Of a stretch of DNA of 40,647 nucleotides, positions 25,442 to 34,353 are shown one piece after another (within the stretch, counting starts at the first letter, position 1; each line of letters begins with the position of its first letter). The notes under the pieces are model-generated. The model did not search any database and had not been told where the DNA came from. It saw only the letters and a list, made by a program, of their open reading frames with translations. Position numbers and translations under genes: made by a program. Source of the stretch: an uncultured Caryophanales bacterium (GTDB taxonomy: Bacteria; Bacillota_I; Bacilli_A; RF39; UBA660). Location of the stretch: contig CANOBK010000006.1 of the NCBI GenBank assembly GCA_947564265.1, forward strand, positions 1 through 40,647, read 5' to 3'.

Positions 25442-25511
25442 TAAGAGATTTCTAAGAAAGAAATTCTCTAAAAATCTTATTTATTGTACCATGGATTACC
25501 TGAAATAACAA

Positions 25512-25537
25512 GAACAGGAAGATTACTCTCCCTGCTC
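25512..25537 (-). terminator. Terminator overlapping the topA stop codon
   Basis: GAGCAGGGAG (minus strand, 25528-25537) pairs over 10 bp, including G-U pairs, with CTTCCTGTTC (25512-25521), followed by a modest TTGTTATTT tail. The topA TAA (25523-25525) sits in the loop. Confidence 0.6.
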
Positions 25538-27562
25538 ATAAGCGCATTCTGAATTACTACATTTCACTTGATCTTTTTTCTTCACTAGTAAACTTCCACA
25601 TTCTGGACAAACTTCCCCTGTTGGTAAATCCCAAGTAGCAACCTTACATTTTGGATAGTTACTACATCCATAAAAGATTTTTCCACGTTTCGTTTTTCTT
25701 TCAATAATATGTCCTGTCTTACAAATTGGACAATCCATAATTTCTTTTACCTCTTTTGGTTCTTTCTTAATAAATTTACATTCTGGATAGTTACTACAAG
25801 CAGTAAATTCCCCATATCTTCCTTTTCGAATCACTAATGGATTTCCACATTCTGGACAGACTTCTCCTGTTTCTTTAGGAGGAACTTTTTCCATTTCTCC
25901 GAATGCCTTTTGAACCGTTGGTTCAAATTTTTCATAGAATGTTTCTAACACATTTAAAGAATTTTCTTTTCCCAAGGCAATTTCATCTAAATCGTGTTCC
26001 ATCGCAGCTGTATATTTGACATTAATAAATTCGGAGAAACTTTCCTGTAGTTTATCGGTTGTTATGATTCCAATTTCAGTTGGCTTAAATTTTTTTTCAA
26101 GAACTTCTACATATCCTCTCTCTTTAATGGTATCGATAATTGTCGCATAGGTAGAAGGACGACCAATTCCTAGTTTCTCTAACGCATCAATTAGTTTTGC
26201 CTCACTATAACGAGCTGGTGGAGAAGTAAAATGTTGTTTTGTCTCCACATCGTCTGTTTGAAATTCTTTTTGTTTCATTAAAACATCTGGTAGAATTTTA
26301 TCTTCGCTATCTTCATAGTCTTGATATAGTTTCAAATACCCATCAAATACAAGAATTTGACCATTCGATTTAAACTGATAATCATTATTATCTAAAACAA
26401 CAGTTGTTGCTTTTACTTTGGCATCACTCATTAAGGAAGCTACCGCACGAGTATAAATAAAACGATACAATTTATATTCATCTGGCGTTAAATAAGGTTC
26501 CATCTCTTTTGGTGTACGATTGATGCTGGTTGGTCGAATTGCTTCATGTGCATCTTGTACATTTTCATTCTTTTTTGACGTTTTTACATATCCTACATAG
26601 TCTTTTCCATATTCCTTAAAAAGATAAGCCTGCGCAGATTTTACAAACTCCTCACTTAGACGGATTGAATCTGTTCTCATATAAGTAATCAGTCCGACTG
26701 TTTCCTTTCCAAGATCAGTTCCTTCATATAATTTCTGCGCGATACTCATTGTCTTTTTCGCAGTAAATCCCAATTTTGTAGAAGCTTCTTGTTGCAGTGT
26801 CGAAGTAATAAATGGTGCTTTGGCATGCTTTTTCTTTTCTTTTTCTTCAATATCGATTACAGTATATAAAGTTCCTAAATTTTCTAAAATTCGGTCAACT
26901 TCTTCTTTTGACTTTATTTCTAATTTGGTTTTGTGATGTTGAAATAATTCAGCAGAAAATTGTGAAAAGTTTGCAGTTACGGTCCAATACTCTTCTGGAA
27001 TAAAGGCTTCAATTTCTCGTTCTCTATCAACAATCAGTTTTAAAGCAACGCTTTGTACTCTTCCAGCAGACTTTCCTCCTGTTTTTGACTGCATTAATTT
27101 ACTCAAACGAAAACCAATAATACGGTCTAAAATTCTTCTAGTTTCTTGACTATGAACCAAATCCTCATCAATTTTACGAGGAGATTCAAAAGCTTCTAAT
27201 ACTTTATCTTTCGTAATTTCATGGAATAGAACTCTTTCATAATTTTTATCTTTTATATCGAGGGCTTCTTTTAAATGCCAAGAGATTGCTTCCCCTTCCC
27301 GGTCTGGGTCGGTTGCAAGATATACTTTATCTGATTCTTTTACCTGTTTTTTTAACTCCTGTACTAGTTTTTTCTTTCCACTAATTAAAATATAATTTGG
27401 CGCAAACTGATTCTCTACATCCACTCCAAGTCCATATTTTCCCGTTGTCGCAAGATCCCTAATATGTCCTTTCGAAGAAACAACTTTATAGCCTTTCCCT
27501 AAATATTTTTCAATGGTTTTGCTCTTACTAGGAGATTCCACAATAACCAAATTTTCTGCCAC
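25523..27562 (-). CDS. topA: DNA topoisomerase I
   Basis: This type IA topoisomerase relaxes negative supercoils through a transient 5'-phosphotyrosine link. Counting from GTG at 27562 (679 residues): the Toprim domain opens at NLVIVESPSKSKTIEKYLG with DPDREGE near residue 85; the active-site Tyr294 lies in VGLITYMRTDSIRLS; GRPSTYATIIDTIKERGYVE follows. The C-terminus has three four-cysteine zinc ribbons (CPECGNP, CPICKTG, CPECGSL). A longer frame to TTG at 27616 would put the -35 and -10 boxes inside the coding region. The GTG has GAAGGA about 9 nt upstream, so it is the better start. Confidence 0.96.
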   Translation of the reverse strand: MAENLVIVESPSKSKTIEKYLGKGYKVVSSKGHIRDLATTGKYGLGVDVENQFAPNYILISGKKKLVQELKKQVKESDKVYLATDPDREGEAISWHLKEALDIKDKNYERVLFHEITKDKVLEAFESPRKIDEDLVHSQETRRILDRIIGFRLSKLMQSKTGGKSAGRVQSVALKLIVDREREIEAFIPEEYWTVTANFSQFSAELFQHHKTKLEIKSKEEVDRILENLGTLYTVIDIEEKEKKKHAKAPFITSTLQQEASTKLGFTAKKTMSIAQKLYEGTDLGKETVGLITYMRTDSIRLSEEFVKSAQAYLFKEYGKDYVGYVKTSKKNENVQDAHEAIRPTSINRTPKEMEPYLTPDEYKLYRFIYTRAVASLMSDAKVKATTVVLDNNDYQFKSNGQILVFDGYLKLYQDYEDSEDKILPDVLMKQKEFQTDDVETKQHFTSPPARYSEAKLIDALEKLGIGRPSTYATIIDTIKERGYVEVLEKKFKPTEIGIITTDKLQESFSEFINVKYTAAMEHDLDEIALGKENSLNVLETFYEKFEPTVQKAFGEMEKVPPKETGEVCPECGNPLVIRKGRYGEFTACSNYPECKFIKKEPKEVKEIMDCPICKTGHIIERKTKRGKIFYGCSNYPKCKVATWDLPTGEVCPECGSLLVKKKDQVKCSNSECAYEQGE

Positions 27563-27587
27563 ATTAACACTTCCTTCATTCTTTTCA

Positions 27588-27616
27588 TTTATACTAATTA
27601 TTTGCCTCTTTGTCAA
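27588..27616 (-). promoter_or_regulatory. Promoter of topA
   Basis: A perfect TTGACA (27611-27616), 17-nt spacer, and TATAAA (27588-27593) lie 25 nt before the GTG start. A naive open frame would read TTGACA as the first two codons. Confidence 0.8.
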
Positions 27617-27718
27617 TAATTATTCTTCTTTAATTTAATTATACCAATTTTTTTGAGTATCAAAAAAAGAAAAAAGCAATTTTATCTTTTTTGACTTCCC
27701 TTTATTCATTAATTTACT

Positions 27719-28627
27719 TTAAGAATCAGGGTGTGTTCCGATTACCTTTTCCTTTTTTGTTTCTGAAGTTTCTTCTTTCACACTTTCTTCAATACTCTCC
27801 ATTATCTTATCATAGAGGTACTCTTTATAATCTTGAAAGTCCTCTCGTTTTTCTTTTTTGATTTCGTCTTGTTCTTCTTTTGTTTTAATAAGAACACCAT
27901 TTACATAACATCCAATCAATCTCCCATTCTTTATATCTGTTCCTAAAAGTTTTCCTTCTTCTTTGGAACTTTTAGTCGGTAAATAAGAAATTTGAAGTTT
28001 TGTATTTTGAAAACTACAAGTGTAAAATATTTGACTAAAATCAGAAAGTTCAAGTTTGTGTCCGCTAAAATCGATTCCATCAAAAAAGCATCCATCAAAT
28101 CTTTTTTGCGGATTCAGAAAATCTTTGGCATCGCTTTTTGCATAACTAAAATTCGTGAAAACAGCAGATGGAATTTTATCTAAATGACTTTGACTCAAAT
28201 CAACATAAGAAAAGTCGATTCCACGAACGGGAGTACAAGATTCCTGATAAGAATTTCCCGCTTTTACTGGTCAAAAAGCTTTTCGAAAATCTATTTTGGC
28301 ATTAGTATAAGATAAATCACAATCCTGGTTTTCGTCTATTTCTAAAGACACATTACAAATCGTTTGAAAAGCTTTTTTATTCCATAAAACATCATCAAAG
28401 CTAACCGAAGTTAAATCAAATTTTCGAAGAAAAGGACCCGTCCAAATTGGAAATTTTATAGTAACTTGTTTTCCTCCATACCAAATATGTTCCGTTTGAA
28501 AGATTAATTCTTCTAATAAAGATGTGTCTATTTTAATGGAAGCATCTGGTATTTCATTCCAATTGCTATTTACAGCTTCCTCAACTCTATTTCTAAATTC
28601 GTTTTTTTCCTTTCTATTTAATCTCAT
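27719..28627 (-). pseudogene. Pentapeptide-repeat-like gene interrupted by one in-frame TGA
   Basis: Two open segments, 28271-28627 and 27719-28198, are in the same frame, separated only by a TGA at 28271-28273. Reading through gives about 302 residues without a gap in coding character (NAKIDFRKAF, stop, PVKAGNSYQESCTPVRGIDF). The first part has an N-terminal domain (SIKIDTSLLEELIFQTEHIW, FPIWTGPFLRKFDLTSVSFD). The rest has A(D/N)F-type repeats (FDGCFFDGIDFSGHKLELSD) like pentapeptide proteins, then an acidic helical tail. The ATG at 28627 has GAGGTG 6 nt upstream. A nonsense mutation is the simplest explanation; readthrough or sequencing error are alternatives. Other TGA codons in the window act as stops. 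Confidence 0.7.
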
Positions 28628-28689
28628 TCAATCACCTCATCCATAAACATCTATCTCTACTTTAATCGAAACAGAAAAAAAAGTAAAGA

Positions 28690-28716
28690 AAAAGATGCCT
28701 GTATTAAGCACCTTTT
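28690..28716 (-). terminator. Terminator overlapping the ftsZ stop codon
   Basis: AAAAGGTGC (minus strand, 28708-28716) pairs with GCATCTTTT (28690-28698), 9 bp with one G-U, followed by TTTCTTTACTTTTTTT. The stop TAA (28715-28717) forms the first bases of the stem. Confidence 0.8.
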
Positions 28717-29818
28717 AGAAATTTCTATTTTGTAAGAAAACTGGAATTTCGTCATCTCCATCATCATCGTCATCAAAGTCTTCAATCACTTCAACTTCTC
28801 TTGGTTGTGCACTTCGGCGATTGTTTTGAATGTTATTATAGATTGGATCTTTTTGAATTTGATTTCCAGATTTTTCAAAACCAGTTGCAATGACAGTAAC
28901 GATAACTTCATCGGTTAAATTTTCATTGATAACAGATCCAAAGATGGTATTGATATCTGTATTAGCAGCTGCTCTTACAACCTCTGCTGCCTGTTCTGCT
29001 TCAAACAAGGTTAAGTTTGTTCCACCAGTAACATTGATAATCGCATCGGTTGCTCCTGAAATACTCGTTTCCAAAAGCGGAGAGGATACTGCCTGTTTCG
29101 CAGCCTCAATCGCGCGATCTTCTCCCATTCCAATCCCGATTCCAATAATGGCATTCCCAGAATTTTGCATAACTGCTTTTACATCGGCAAAGTCTAAGTT
29201 AACAAGTCCAACGACTGCGATTAAATCAGAAATTGATTGAACACCACGACGTAATACATTATCTACTTCTTTGAATGCTTCAATCATCGGTGTTGTTTTA
29301 TCAATAATTTCTCTTAGTCGATCATTTGGAATCACAATTAGGGTATCGACATGTTTTTTTAATTCATCTAACCCCTTTAGAGCATTATCCATTCTTTTTC
29401 TACCTTCAAAGCCAAACGGTTTTGTAACGATAGCAACGGTTAAAGCACCCAGCGTTTGGGCAATTTCTGCGATAACTGGAGAAGCTCCTGTACCGGTTCC
29501 TCCACCCATACCACAAGTAACAAACACCATATCTGCTCCTTGTAAGGCATCTTCAATTTCTTTTTTTGATTCTACTGCTGCTTCACGACCAACTTCTGGA
29601 TTTGCACCAGCTCCTAATCCATCCGTAAGATTAGTTCCAATTTGAATTTTGATATCAGCTTGTGAATTATTTAATACTTGCAAATCTGTATTTGCAACGA
29701 TAAATTCGACACCTTTCACACCAGATTCTATCATTCGGTTAACAGCGTTACACCCGCCACCGCCAATACCAATTACTTTTATTTTTGCTAGTTGATCCAT
29801 TTCTAATCCATTTAACAT
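28715..29818 (-). CDS. ftsZ: Cell division protein FtsZ
   Basis: FtsZ is the tubulin-like GTPase that forms the division ring. The N-terminal GTPase domain contains [29 protein letters not shown] and the tubulin signature [10 protein letters not shown] (residues 105-114). The second domain has the synergy-loop region [16 protein letters not shown] short linker leads to an acidic run ([10 protein letters not shown]) and the conserved C-terminal peptide [11 protein letters not shown], the docking site for FtsA and other partners. The length, 367, is normal. AGGGAGG precedes the ATG at 29818. It follows ftsA by 18 nt in the standard order, but here without the rest of the dcw cluster, only ftsA-ftsZ. 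Confidence 0.98.
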   Translation of the reverse strand: MLNGLEMDQLAKIKVIGIGGGGCNAVNRMIESGVKGVEFIVANTDLQVLNNSQADIKIQIGTNLTDGLGAGANPEVGREAAVESKKEIEDALQGADMVFVTCGMGGGTGTGASPVIAEIAQTLGALTVAIVTKPFGFEGRKRMDNALKGLDELKKHVDTLIVIPNDRLREIIDKTTPMIEAFKEVDNVLRRGVQSISDLIAVVGLVNLDFADVKAVMQNSGNAIIGIGIGMGEDRAIEAAKQAVSSPLLETSISGATDAIINVTGGTNLTLFEAEQAAEVVRAAANTDINTIFGSVINENLTDEVIVTVIATGFEKSGNQIQKDPIYNNIQNNRRSAQPREVEVIEDFDDDDDGDDEIPVFLQNRNF

Positions 29819-29836
29819 ATAAAATCCTCCCTAATC

Positions 29837-31075
29837 TTAAGAAAAATATCCAAATACTTTGTGAATAATGCTATCGTTTGCCATTCCCGACATTTTCCTA
29901 TTTGTTGATACTAACTCTTCTGCTTGACTTTCATTAAACATCGAATAAGTCTTTCCTCTTGATTCTAATTTATAATAAAAATACTTAATCATTCCGAAGG
30001 CACTAGAGTACATATTATTTCTTACTCCCATCGTTCTAATATCTAAGGTGGTCGCTCTTCGGTCAAAAACATTTTCTACCACATATTGAAAACCAGCAAG
30101 TTCACTGATTCCCCCAGTTATTATTATATAACTTATTTCACGGTTTGTTAAGATGTTTATTTGTTTTTTCGCAAGTTTTAGCAGTTCTACAATTTTATTT
30201 TCTACTAATTCTGAAATTTCTAATTGACCAATCATTACTTTTTCTTGGTTCCTATTTACTACTTCGATATAGTCAGAAGCATCCGCATATCGGGTATTAC
30301 TGATTGCGAAATTTTCCTTTAAACTACGTGCAGTTCCTTTCTTAACAAAATATTTTCTCATAATCTCCATGTCTATTTCTTTGGAACCAACACCTAACTT
30401 TTCATTCTTAATCATAATTCCTTTATTAAAAATAGAAACTTCTAAATTGTCATATCCTAAATTAATAATCGCTCCTACTTCGTTATCTGTTACAGGACTC
30501 TTTGCCTCAAAATAGTCTCCAACTGCTTTAAAACAAACATCTACTGGCATAATGCCACAAGTTCTTAAAAGATTTAATACTTGTTTTAACCGTTGTTTTG
30601 GAATGGTGGTAATGACCGCTTTTACCATCAGTTTTTCCCCCATCATTCCCTTTGGATCTTTTACCCCTTCTTTTCCATCGACGTGAAAGGAAATTGGCAT
30701 CACTGTAACTAATTCTCTCTCATCCGCTACATTTCCTAGGATTGCTTCATGTAATACTTTGGCAATTTCTTCGGAGTTAATGATATTTTCAGGATTTAAA
30801 ACAATTTCTCCAGAAACAATATTAAAATCAATTTCCTCAGAAGGTGCAGAGACTACTGCCTGATTAATAGGCACTCCCAACATTTCTTCTAGATTTTGTT
30901 TCGCTTTTTGAAGAGAATTCAAAGCCTCTTCAACGTCGCTAATATTCCCGTTTTTTATCCCTTTACTTCGCACATTAGTGGCAGCTAGAACATGAAAAGC
31001 ACCATTGACACACTCACTCGCAATCATCTTAATGCCATAACTACCTAAATCAATACTTGTATATATTTTTTTCAT
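29837..31075 (-). CDS. ftsA: Cell division protein FtsA
   Basis: FtsA is the actin-like ATPase that tethers FtsZ filaments to the membrane and recruits the divisome. The 412-residue product has the phosphate 1 motif (TSIDLGSYGIKMIASECVNG), the FtsA-specific 1C subdomain (VVSAPSEEIDFNIVSGEIVL), phosphate 2 (GAIINLGYDNLEVSIFNKG) and the adenosine motif (IIITGGISELAGFQYVVE). The C-terminus ends SIIHKVFGYFS, a short amphipathic helix that fits a membrane-targeting sequence. The start has GGAGG upstream. The gene is transcribed from its own promoter at 31106-31134 and leads directly into ftsZ. Confidence 0.96.
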   Translation of the reverse strand: MKKIYTSIDLGSYGIKMIASECVNGAFHVLAATNVRSKGIKNGNISDVEEALNSLQKAKQNLEEMLGVPINQAVVSAPSEEIDFNIVSGEIVLNPENIINSEEIAKVLHEAILGNVADERELVTVMPISFHVDGKEGVKDPKGMMGEKLMVKAVITTIPKQRLKQVLNLLRTCGIMPVDVCFKAVGDYFEAKSPVTDNEVGAIINLGYDNLEVSIFNKGIMIKNEKLGVGSKEIDMEIMRKYFVKKGTARSLKENFAISNTRYADASDYIEVVNRNQEKVMIGQLEISELVENKIVELLKLAKKQINILTNREISYIIITGGISELAGFQYVVENVFDRRATTLDIRTMGVRNNMYSSAFGMIKYFYYKLESRGKTYSMFNESQAEELVSTNRKMSGMANDSIIHKVFGYFS

Positions 31076-31105
31076 TGAATGAACTGCCTCCTATTTTATA
31101 AACTA

Positions 31106-31134
31106 ATTATACACTAAAGAAATGGAAATGGAAA
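31106..31134 (-). promoter_or_regulatory. Promoter of ftsAZ
   Basis: TATAAT (31106-31111) is perfect, and TTTCCA at 31129-31134 is a four-of-six -35 with a 17-nt spacer. It is back to back with a stronger plus-strand promoter only 10 nt away, so polymerase binding at the two may interfere. Confidence 0.6.
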
Positions 31135-31143
31135 GAGAAAAAA

Positions 31144-31173
31144 TTGACAAAGTTTTAGAACGAACGATATAAT
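31144..31173 (+). promoter_or_regulatory. Divergent plus-strand promoter
   Basis: Perfect TTGACA (31144-31149) and perfect TATAAT (31168-31173) with an 18-nt spacer. Transcription would begin near 31180, leaving only about 10 nt before the ATG of the small gene. Confidence 0.85.
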
Positions 31174-31190
31174 AAAAACCGGTGAACAGT

Positions 31191-31403
31191 ATGGATAATG
31201 AACTAGCCATGATTCTTTCTGCTATGATTCAATCAGTACCACAAATTCAAGATCCGATAGAAAGACAACAAATGGGAGAAAATATAATTGACGCACTCCT
31301 AGTCATTCAAGAAGAATGGCCAGGTCTTAATTCCTATGATCAAGAACAACTCAAATGTATTGAAAAATCGTTACAGAAGGTTTATCCAAAGAAAAAGTCG
31401 TAA
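31191..31403 (+). CDS. Small helical protein of unknown function, the only plus-strand gene
   Basis: The 70-residue product (MDNELAMILSAMIQSVPQIQ, IIDALLVIQEEWPGLNSYDQ, basic tail VYPKKKS) looks like a compact helical cytoplasmic protein; I do not recognise the family. A GTG at 31182 would extend the frame by three codons but sits at the expected transcription start. ATG at 31191 has GGTGA 5 nt upstream. It has a consensus promoter and a downstream hairpin, so it is a complete transcription unit divergent from ftsA. Confidence 0.7.
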   Translation: MDNELAMILSAMIQSVPQIQDPIERQQMGENIIDALLVIQEEWPGLNSYDQEQLKCIEKSLQKVYPKKKS

Positions 31404-31445
31404 AGTAAAAGAAGTCAAAACAACTCATACTACGCGACTTTTTTT
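31392..31445 (+). terminator. Terminator between convergent genes
   Basis: AAAAAGTCG (31392-31400) can pair with CGACTTTTT (31435-31443), with T residues continuing to 31445. Within the long loop a shorter AAGTC/GACTT stem can also form next to the T run. It ends the plus-strand small gene and may also stop transcription arriving from the minus-strand gene at 31451. Confidence 0.6.
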
Positions 31446-31450
31446 CATGA

Positions 31451-31759
31451 TTATCTCTTTTTCCATAAAATCCGAACGGTATAGAATAAAAAGACAACAA
31501 ACATCAATACATAAATCCACATCAATACGGTGGATAAGATACCATCTGTATATTTATAAATCACTCCTGGTATGCTTTCTGGAAAATACTCTCGAATGAA
31601 TCTGCTAAATTCGGCCACTCCTAAATTATCCCTTATAAATGTTAAGATTCGAAAGAAGATATCTAGAGAAGCGATAAAATAGACACTACTATCTAGCCTT
31701 CTAAAAAAGCAGATTCCTGCAACAATTAAAATTACTAATAAAAATACATCAAATCCCAT
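31451..31759 (-). CDS. Small membrane protein of unknown function
   Basis: ATG at 31759 has GGGAG 7 nt upstream and gives 102 residues (a longer frame to 31825 lacks a site). There is a hydrophobic N-terminal helix (DVFLLVILIVAGICFF), an amphipathic middle (SVYFIASLDIFFRILTFIRD, REYFPESIPGVIYKYTDG) and a C-terminal helix (LMWIYVLMFVVFLFYTVRIL) ending in WKKR. It probably has two to three membrane passes. I do not recognise the family. It is the last gene of the run starting at yebC. Confidence 0.7.
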   Translation of the reverse strand: MGFDVFLLVILIVAGICFFRRLDSSVYFIASLDIFFRILTFIRDNLGVAEFSRFIREYFPESIPGVIYKYTDGILSTVLMWIYVLMFVVFLFYTVRILWKKR

Positions 31760-31847
31760 ACAACGACTCCCTCTTCTATCGTAATTAAGAATATCACGAA
31801 ATTCTTTTTTTTGCAACACTATCAATGAAAAAGGACTGTCATAAAAG

Positions 31848-32372
31848 TCAATCCTCGAAATACATATTATATTTTTTTTCTTGATCTAATGTTGTTTTAG
31901 GCCCATGGCCAGGATAAAGGGTATAATTCTCTTTTTCCTTTTTTAAAGAACGAATACTTTCTTTCATTTCGTTAAAATTTCCACCTTCTAAATCACATCG
32001 TCCAACAGTCCCTTGAAAAACGAAATCACCAACAAACATGATTCTTTCTTTTTCAAAAACAAAACGAACAGAATCTTTTGAATGCCCTGGATTCAAGACA
32101 ATTTGAAAAGTAAAAGGACCTATTTTGTACTCTTTCTCTTCATTAGAAAAATCATATTTTGGAATTTTATAATCTTTTAAGAGAGCATTTAAAGCACCTA
32201 CATGATCAAAGTGATGATGCGTAATTAAGACTCCCAGTACAGAAAGAGAACCAATCTCTTTTCTTATTTTTTCATATTCCTCTCCTGGATCTACTACAAG
32301 ACAAGAATCGTTTTCCATTAATAAATAGCAATTTTCTTCCAATTCTCCTACCACAATCGTTTTAATTTTCAT
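31848..32372 (-). CDS. Metallo-beta-lactamase-fold hydrolase (glyoxalase II-like)
   Basis: The 174-residue product carries the complete metal-binding set: HxHxDH at residues 52-57 (ITHHHFDHVGA), a further His in NPGHSKDSVRF, Asp in FVGDFVFQGTVGRCDL, and the final His in YPGHGPKT. Short MBL proteins of this subgroup are related to hydroxyacylglutathione hydrolase and often act on thioesters such as S-lactoyl-thiols. The substrate here is unproven. It ends in TGA and follows the TfoX-like gene by about 24 nt in the same direction. Confidence 0.93.
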   Translation of the reverse strand: MKIKTIVVGELEENCYLLMENDSCLVVDPGEEYEKIRKEIGSLSVLGVLITHHHFDHVGALNALLKDYKIPKYDFSNEEKEYKIGPFTFQIVLNPGHSKDSVRFVFEKERIMFVGDFVFQGTVGRCDLEGGNFNEMKESIRSLKKEKENYTLYPGHGPKTTLDQEKKYNMYFED

Positions 32373-32396
32373 AGAATTCCTCCCTTTTCTTCAAAA

Positions 32397-32708
32397 CTAG
32401 GATTTCTTCTTTGTTGGTTTTAAATCTTTACAAGTATCTAAGATAATATTTCTAAGTAACTCACTATCTTCTAAATCTTCGATCAAGTACATCATTTTGG
32501 CTCCCTGATAAGGAAGTTCTTCGGGTAATTGGTATTTTTCATTACTCACTGTCTTTTTGATTAAGAAATTCTCATTTTCGTAAATTCCCCCAAATAAAAT
32601 ATCTCGATAATAGAATAAATATCCTCCCATCATGGGACGACAAAAAATGGAATCTAGACATTCCAGCTTTTCTAATACATAATTTTTATATTCCTTGGTT
32701 ATTGCCAT
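32397..32708 (-). CDS. TfoX N-terminal domain family protein
   Basis: The product is 103 residues from ATG at 32708, which has a GGAAGG site; the frame can be extended to 32795 inside queH without support. RPMMGGYLFYYRDILFGGIY is the hallmark of the TfoX N-terminal domain (small alpha/beta fold), here without the C-terminal helical domain of Gamma-proteobacterial competence regulator TfoX/Sxy. Standalone copies are common in Bacillota and have no settled function. The C-terminus is basic (KPTKKKS). Confidence 0.85.
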   Translation of the reverse strand: MAITKEYKNYVLEKLECLDSIFCRPMMGGYLFYYRDILFGGIYENENFLIKKTVSNEKYQLPEELPYQGAKMMYLIEDLEDSELLRNIILDTCKDLKPTKKKS

Positions 32709-32725
32709 GCTTTTATTCCCTTCCT

Positions 32726-33373
32726 CTATTGATTTGAAATTTCTAGTTTCTTTCGAGATTTTTCCCTCTCTTTTTTTGAGTAAATACATCCACAATAGTC
32801 TTGTCGATATAATCCATACTGTTTCGATAATTCAATACTTCGCTTATACCCATTTTTCTTTTTGAAATCAGCATATAAATAAGGAATCCCATACTCACCC
32901 TCTAATTCTTCCCCAATTTCATTTAATACTTGACTATTTTTGTAGGGGCTAATGGATAAGGTTGTACCAAAATAATCAAATCCTTCTGCTTTTGCTAATT
33001 TCGCAGTTTCTGTAAGACGTAATCGGTAACAACGAAAACATCTTTCACTTCCCTCTTTTAAATGTTCATAACCTCGTACTGTATCAAAGAATTCTTTTGG
33101 GTCATAGCGCCCAGACATTACTGTTACTGGATATTTCGTTTCTAATTGAGAGATTAAAGAATGAACCTCTTCTAACCGTTTTTCATATTCTAAAGAATCC
33201 GAAATATTGGGATTGTAATATAAAATGGTAATTTCAAAATACTCAGCAATTCTTTCTAATACAGCGCTAGAGCAAGGAGCACAACAAGCTTGTAATAAAA
33301 GTTTAGGAATTTTACCACTTTGCCTATTCTTCTCTATAATTTCTTCCATCTTCAGTTGATAGTTTTCAGTCAT
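32726..33373 (-). CDS. queH: Epoxyqueuosine reductase QueH
   Basis: QueH reduces epoxyqueuosine to queuosine in the tRNA anticodon loop (last step of queuosine synthesis), replacing QueG in many anaerobes. The 215 residues contain the adjacent-cysteine motif LLQACCAPCSSAVLERI near the N-terminus, ERCFRCYRLRLTETAKLA in the middle and YGLYRQDYCGCIYS near the end. These are the Cys sets that bind the Fe-S cluster and second metal. The start codon overlaps the stop of the lipid kinase by 8 nt. No other queuosine genes are in the window, so the precursor may be salvaged. Confidence 0.94.
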   Translation of the reverse strand: MTENYQLKMEEIIEKNRQSGKIPKLLLQACCAPCSSAVLERIAEYFEITILYYNPNISDSLEYEKRLEEVHSLISQLETKYPVTVMSGRYDPKEFFDTVRGYEHLKEGSERCFRCYRLRLTETAKLAKAEGFDYFGTTLSISPYKNSQVLNEIGEELEGEYGIPYLYADFKKKNGYKRSIELSKQYGLYRQDYCGCIYSKKEREKSRKKLEISNQ

Positions 33374-34319
33374 TAGAGGCCTCCTTAGAAACGAACATTT
33401 TTTCTACGATATGTTCTGCTACTACCATAGGAACTCCTCTTTCAATTCGAATATCATAAATATTTCCTTCACTACGGTAAAGTTCTCCATCCAAACACCA
33501 AGGTTTTTTTAATTTATCATGAAACTGGATTCGAATATGATCTGTTTTATGGAAATAAAATCCAGGGACTTTCGTGATATCATTCAGTCTTAAATAGATA
33601 AGACTACGGACAATATCTTTTTTTGACCTAAGATTACAAAATGCCACTTCAAAGAGATTATCATCTAGTTTTACATCACGATAAAAGTGACGAATTCCCG
33701 CAATCCGATTGGCATTTGAAATTAACGCAAACGAATAAAGCCCATGATATTTTTCTCCATTTACTTCATAAGTAAGTTCATAAAGAGGTGGTTTTCTTCT
33801 AAAAAAATCACAAACCATCGCTACTACATAGGCACTTTTTCCTAACGTCTTTTTTAAATTTCTACTGGTTTCATAGGGAACATTCATAAATTTTCCAAAT
33901 CCAGCAGAATAAATAAAAGGATGACCATTAATGGTACAGATATCGATTCCTTGTACTACTCCTGATAAGATCAGTTGTAAATTTTTATAAGGATGTTTCC
34001 CAAACCCAAACATCGCACCCACATCATTCGTCGTTCCGTAAGGTAAATGTGCTAATACTAACCGCTTTTTCCTCGCAAAATTTCCAACCATTGCCTCATT
34101 TAGTGTTCCATCTCCCCCAACAGAAATCACTAAATCAGTAGAATCTGGTAGTCCTTTCACAATTTCGGTCGTATGGCCTGGATAAGTTGTTTGATAAAAA
34201 GATACCTCATAGCCATGTTTTTTGAACAAAGATAAAAATCGAGAGGAATTTTCATCGAAACTATTTTTATTTTTCTTCCTCCCACTCTGCGGATTTATGA
34301 TGACTACTGCTTGCTTCAT
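33366..34319 (-). CDS. Diacylglycerol/lipid kinase of the DagK/YegS family
   Basis: This is a soluble ATP-dependent lipid kinase, likely phosphorylating diacylglycerol to recycle it into phospholipid as DgkB does in Bacillus. The nucleotide-binding region is MKQAVVIINPQSGRKKNKNS, with the family motif VISVGGDGTLNEAMVG and LAHLPYGTTNDVGAMFGFG. The C-terminal part (AGFGKFMNVPY, LDGELYRSEGNIYDIRIERG) completes the fold. ATG at 34319 has AAGGAG 5-6 nt upstream; a frame to 34349 exists without a site. It ends with TGA overlapping queH. Confidence 0.92.
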   Translation of the reverse strand: MKQAVVIINPQSGRKKNKNSFDENSSRFLSLFKKHGYEVSFYQTTYPGHTTEIVKGLPDSTDLVISVGGDGTLNEAMVGNFARKKRLVLAHLPYGTTNDVGAMFGFGKHPYKNLQLILSGVVQGIDICTINGHPFIYSAGFGKFMNVPYETSRNLKKTLGKSAYVVAMVCDFFRRKPPLYELTYEVNGEKYHGLYSFALISNANRIAGIRHFYRDVKLDDNLFEVAFCNLRSKKDIVRSLIYLRLNDITKVPGFYFHKTDHIRIQFHDKLKKPWCLDGELYRSEGNIYDIRIERGVPMVVAEHIVEKMFVSKEASND

Positions 34320-34353
34320 AATCACTCCTTTTTCAAATTGAAGTTTCAAATTT

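Noticed and set aside
28271..28273. TGA as a sense codon (Mollicutes or Gracilibacteria code)
   Set aside because: TGA ends intact genes at 24619, 31848 and 33366, the last as a normal stop/start overlap, and Trp is encoded by TGG throughout. No other conserved gene contains in-frame TGA.
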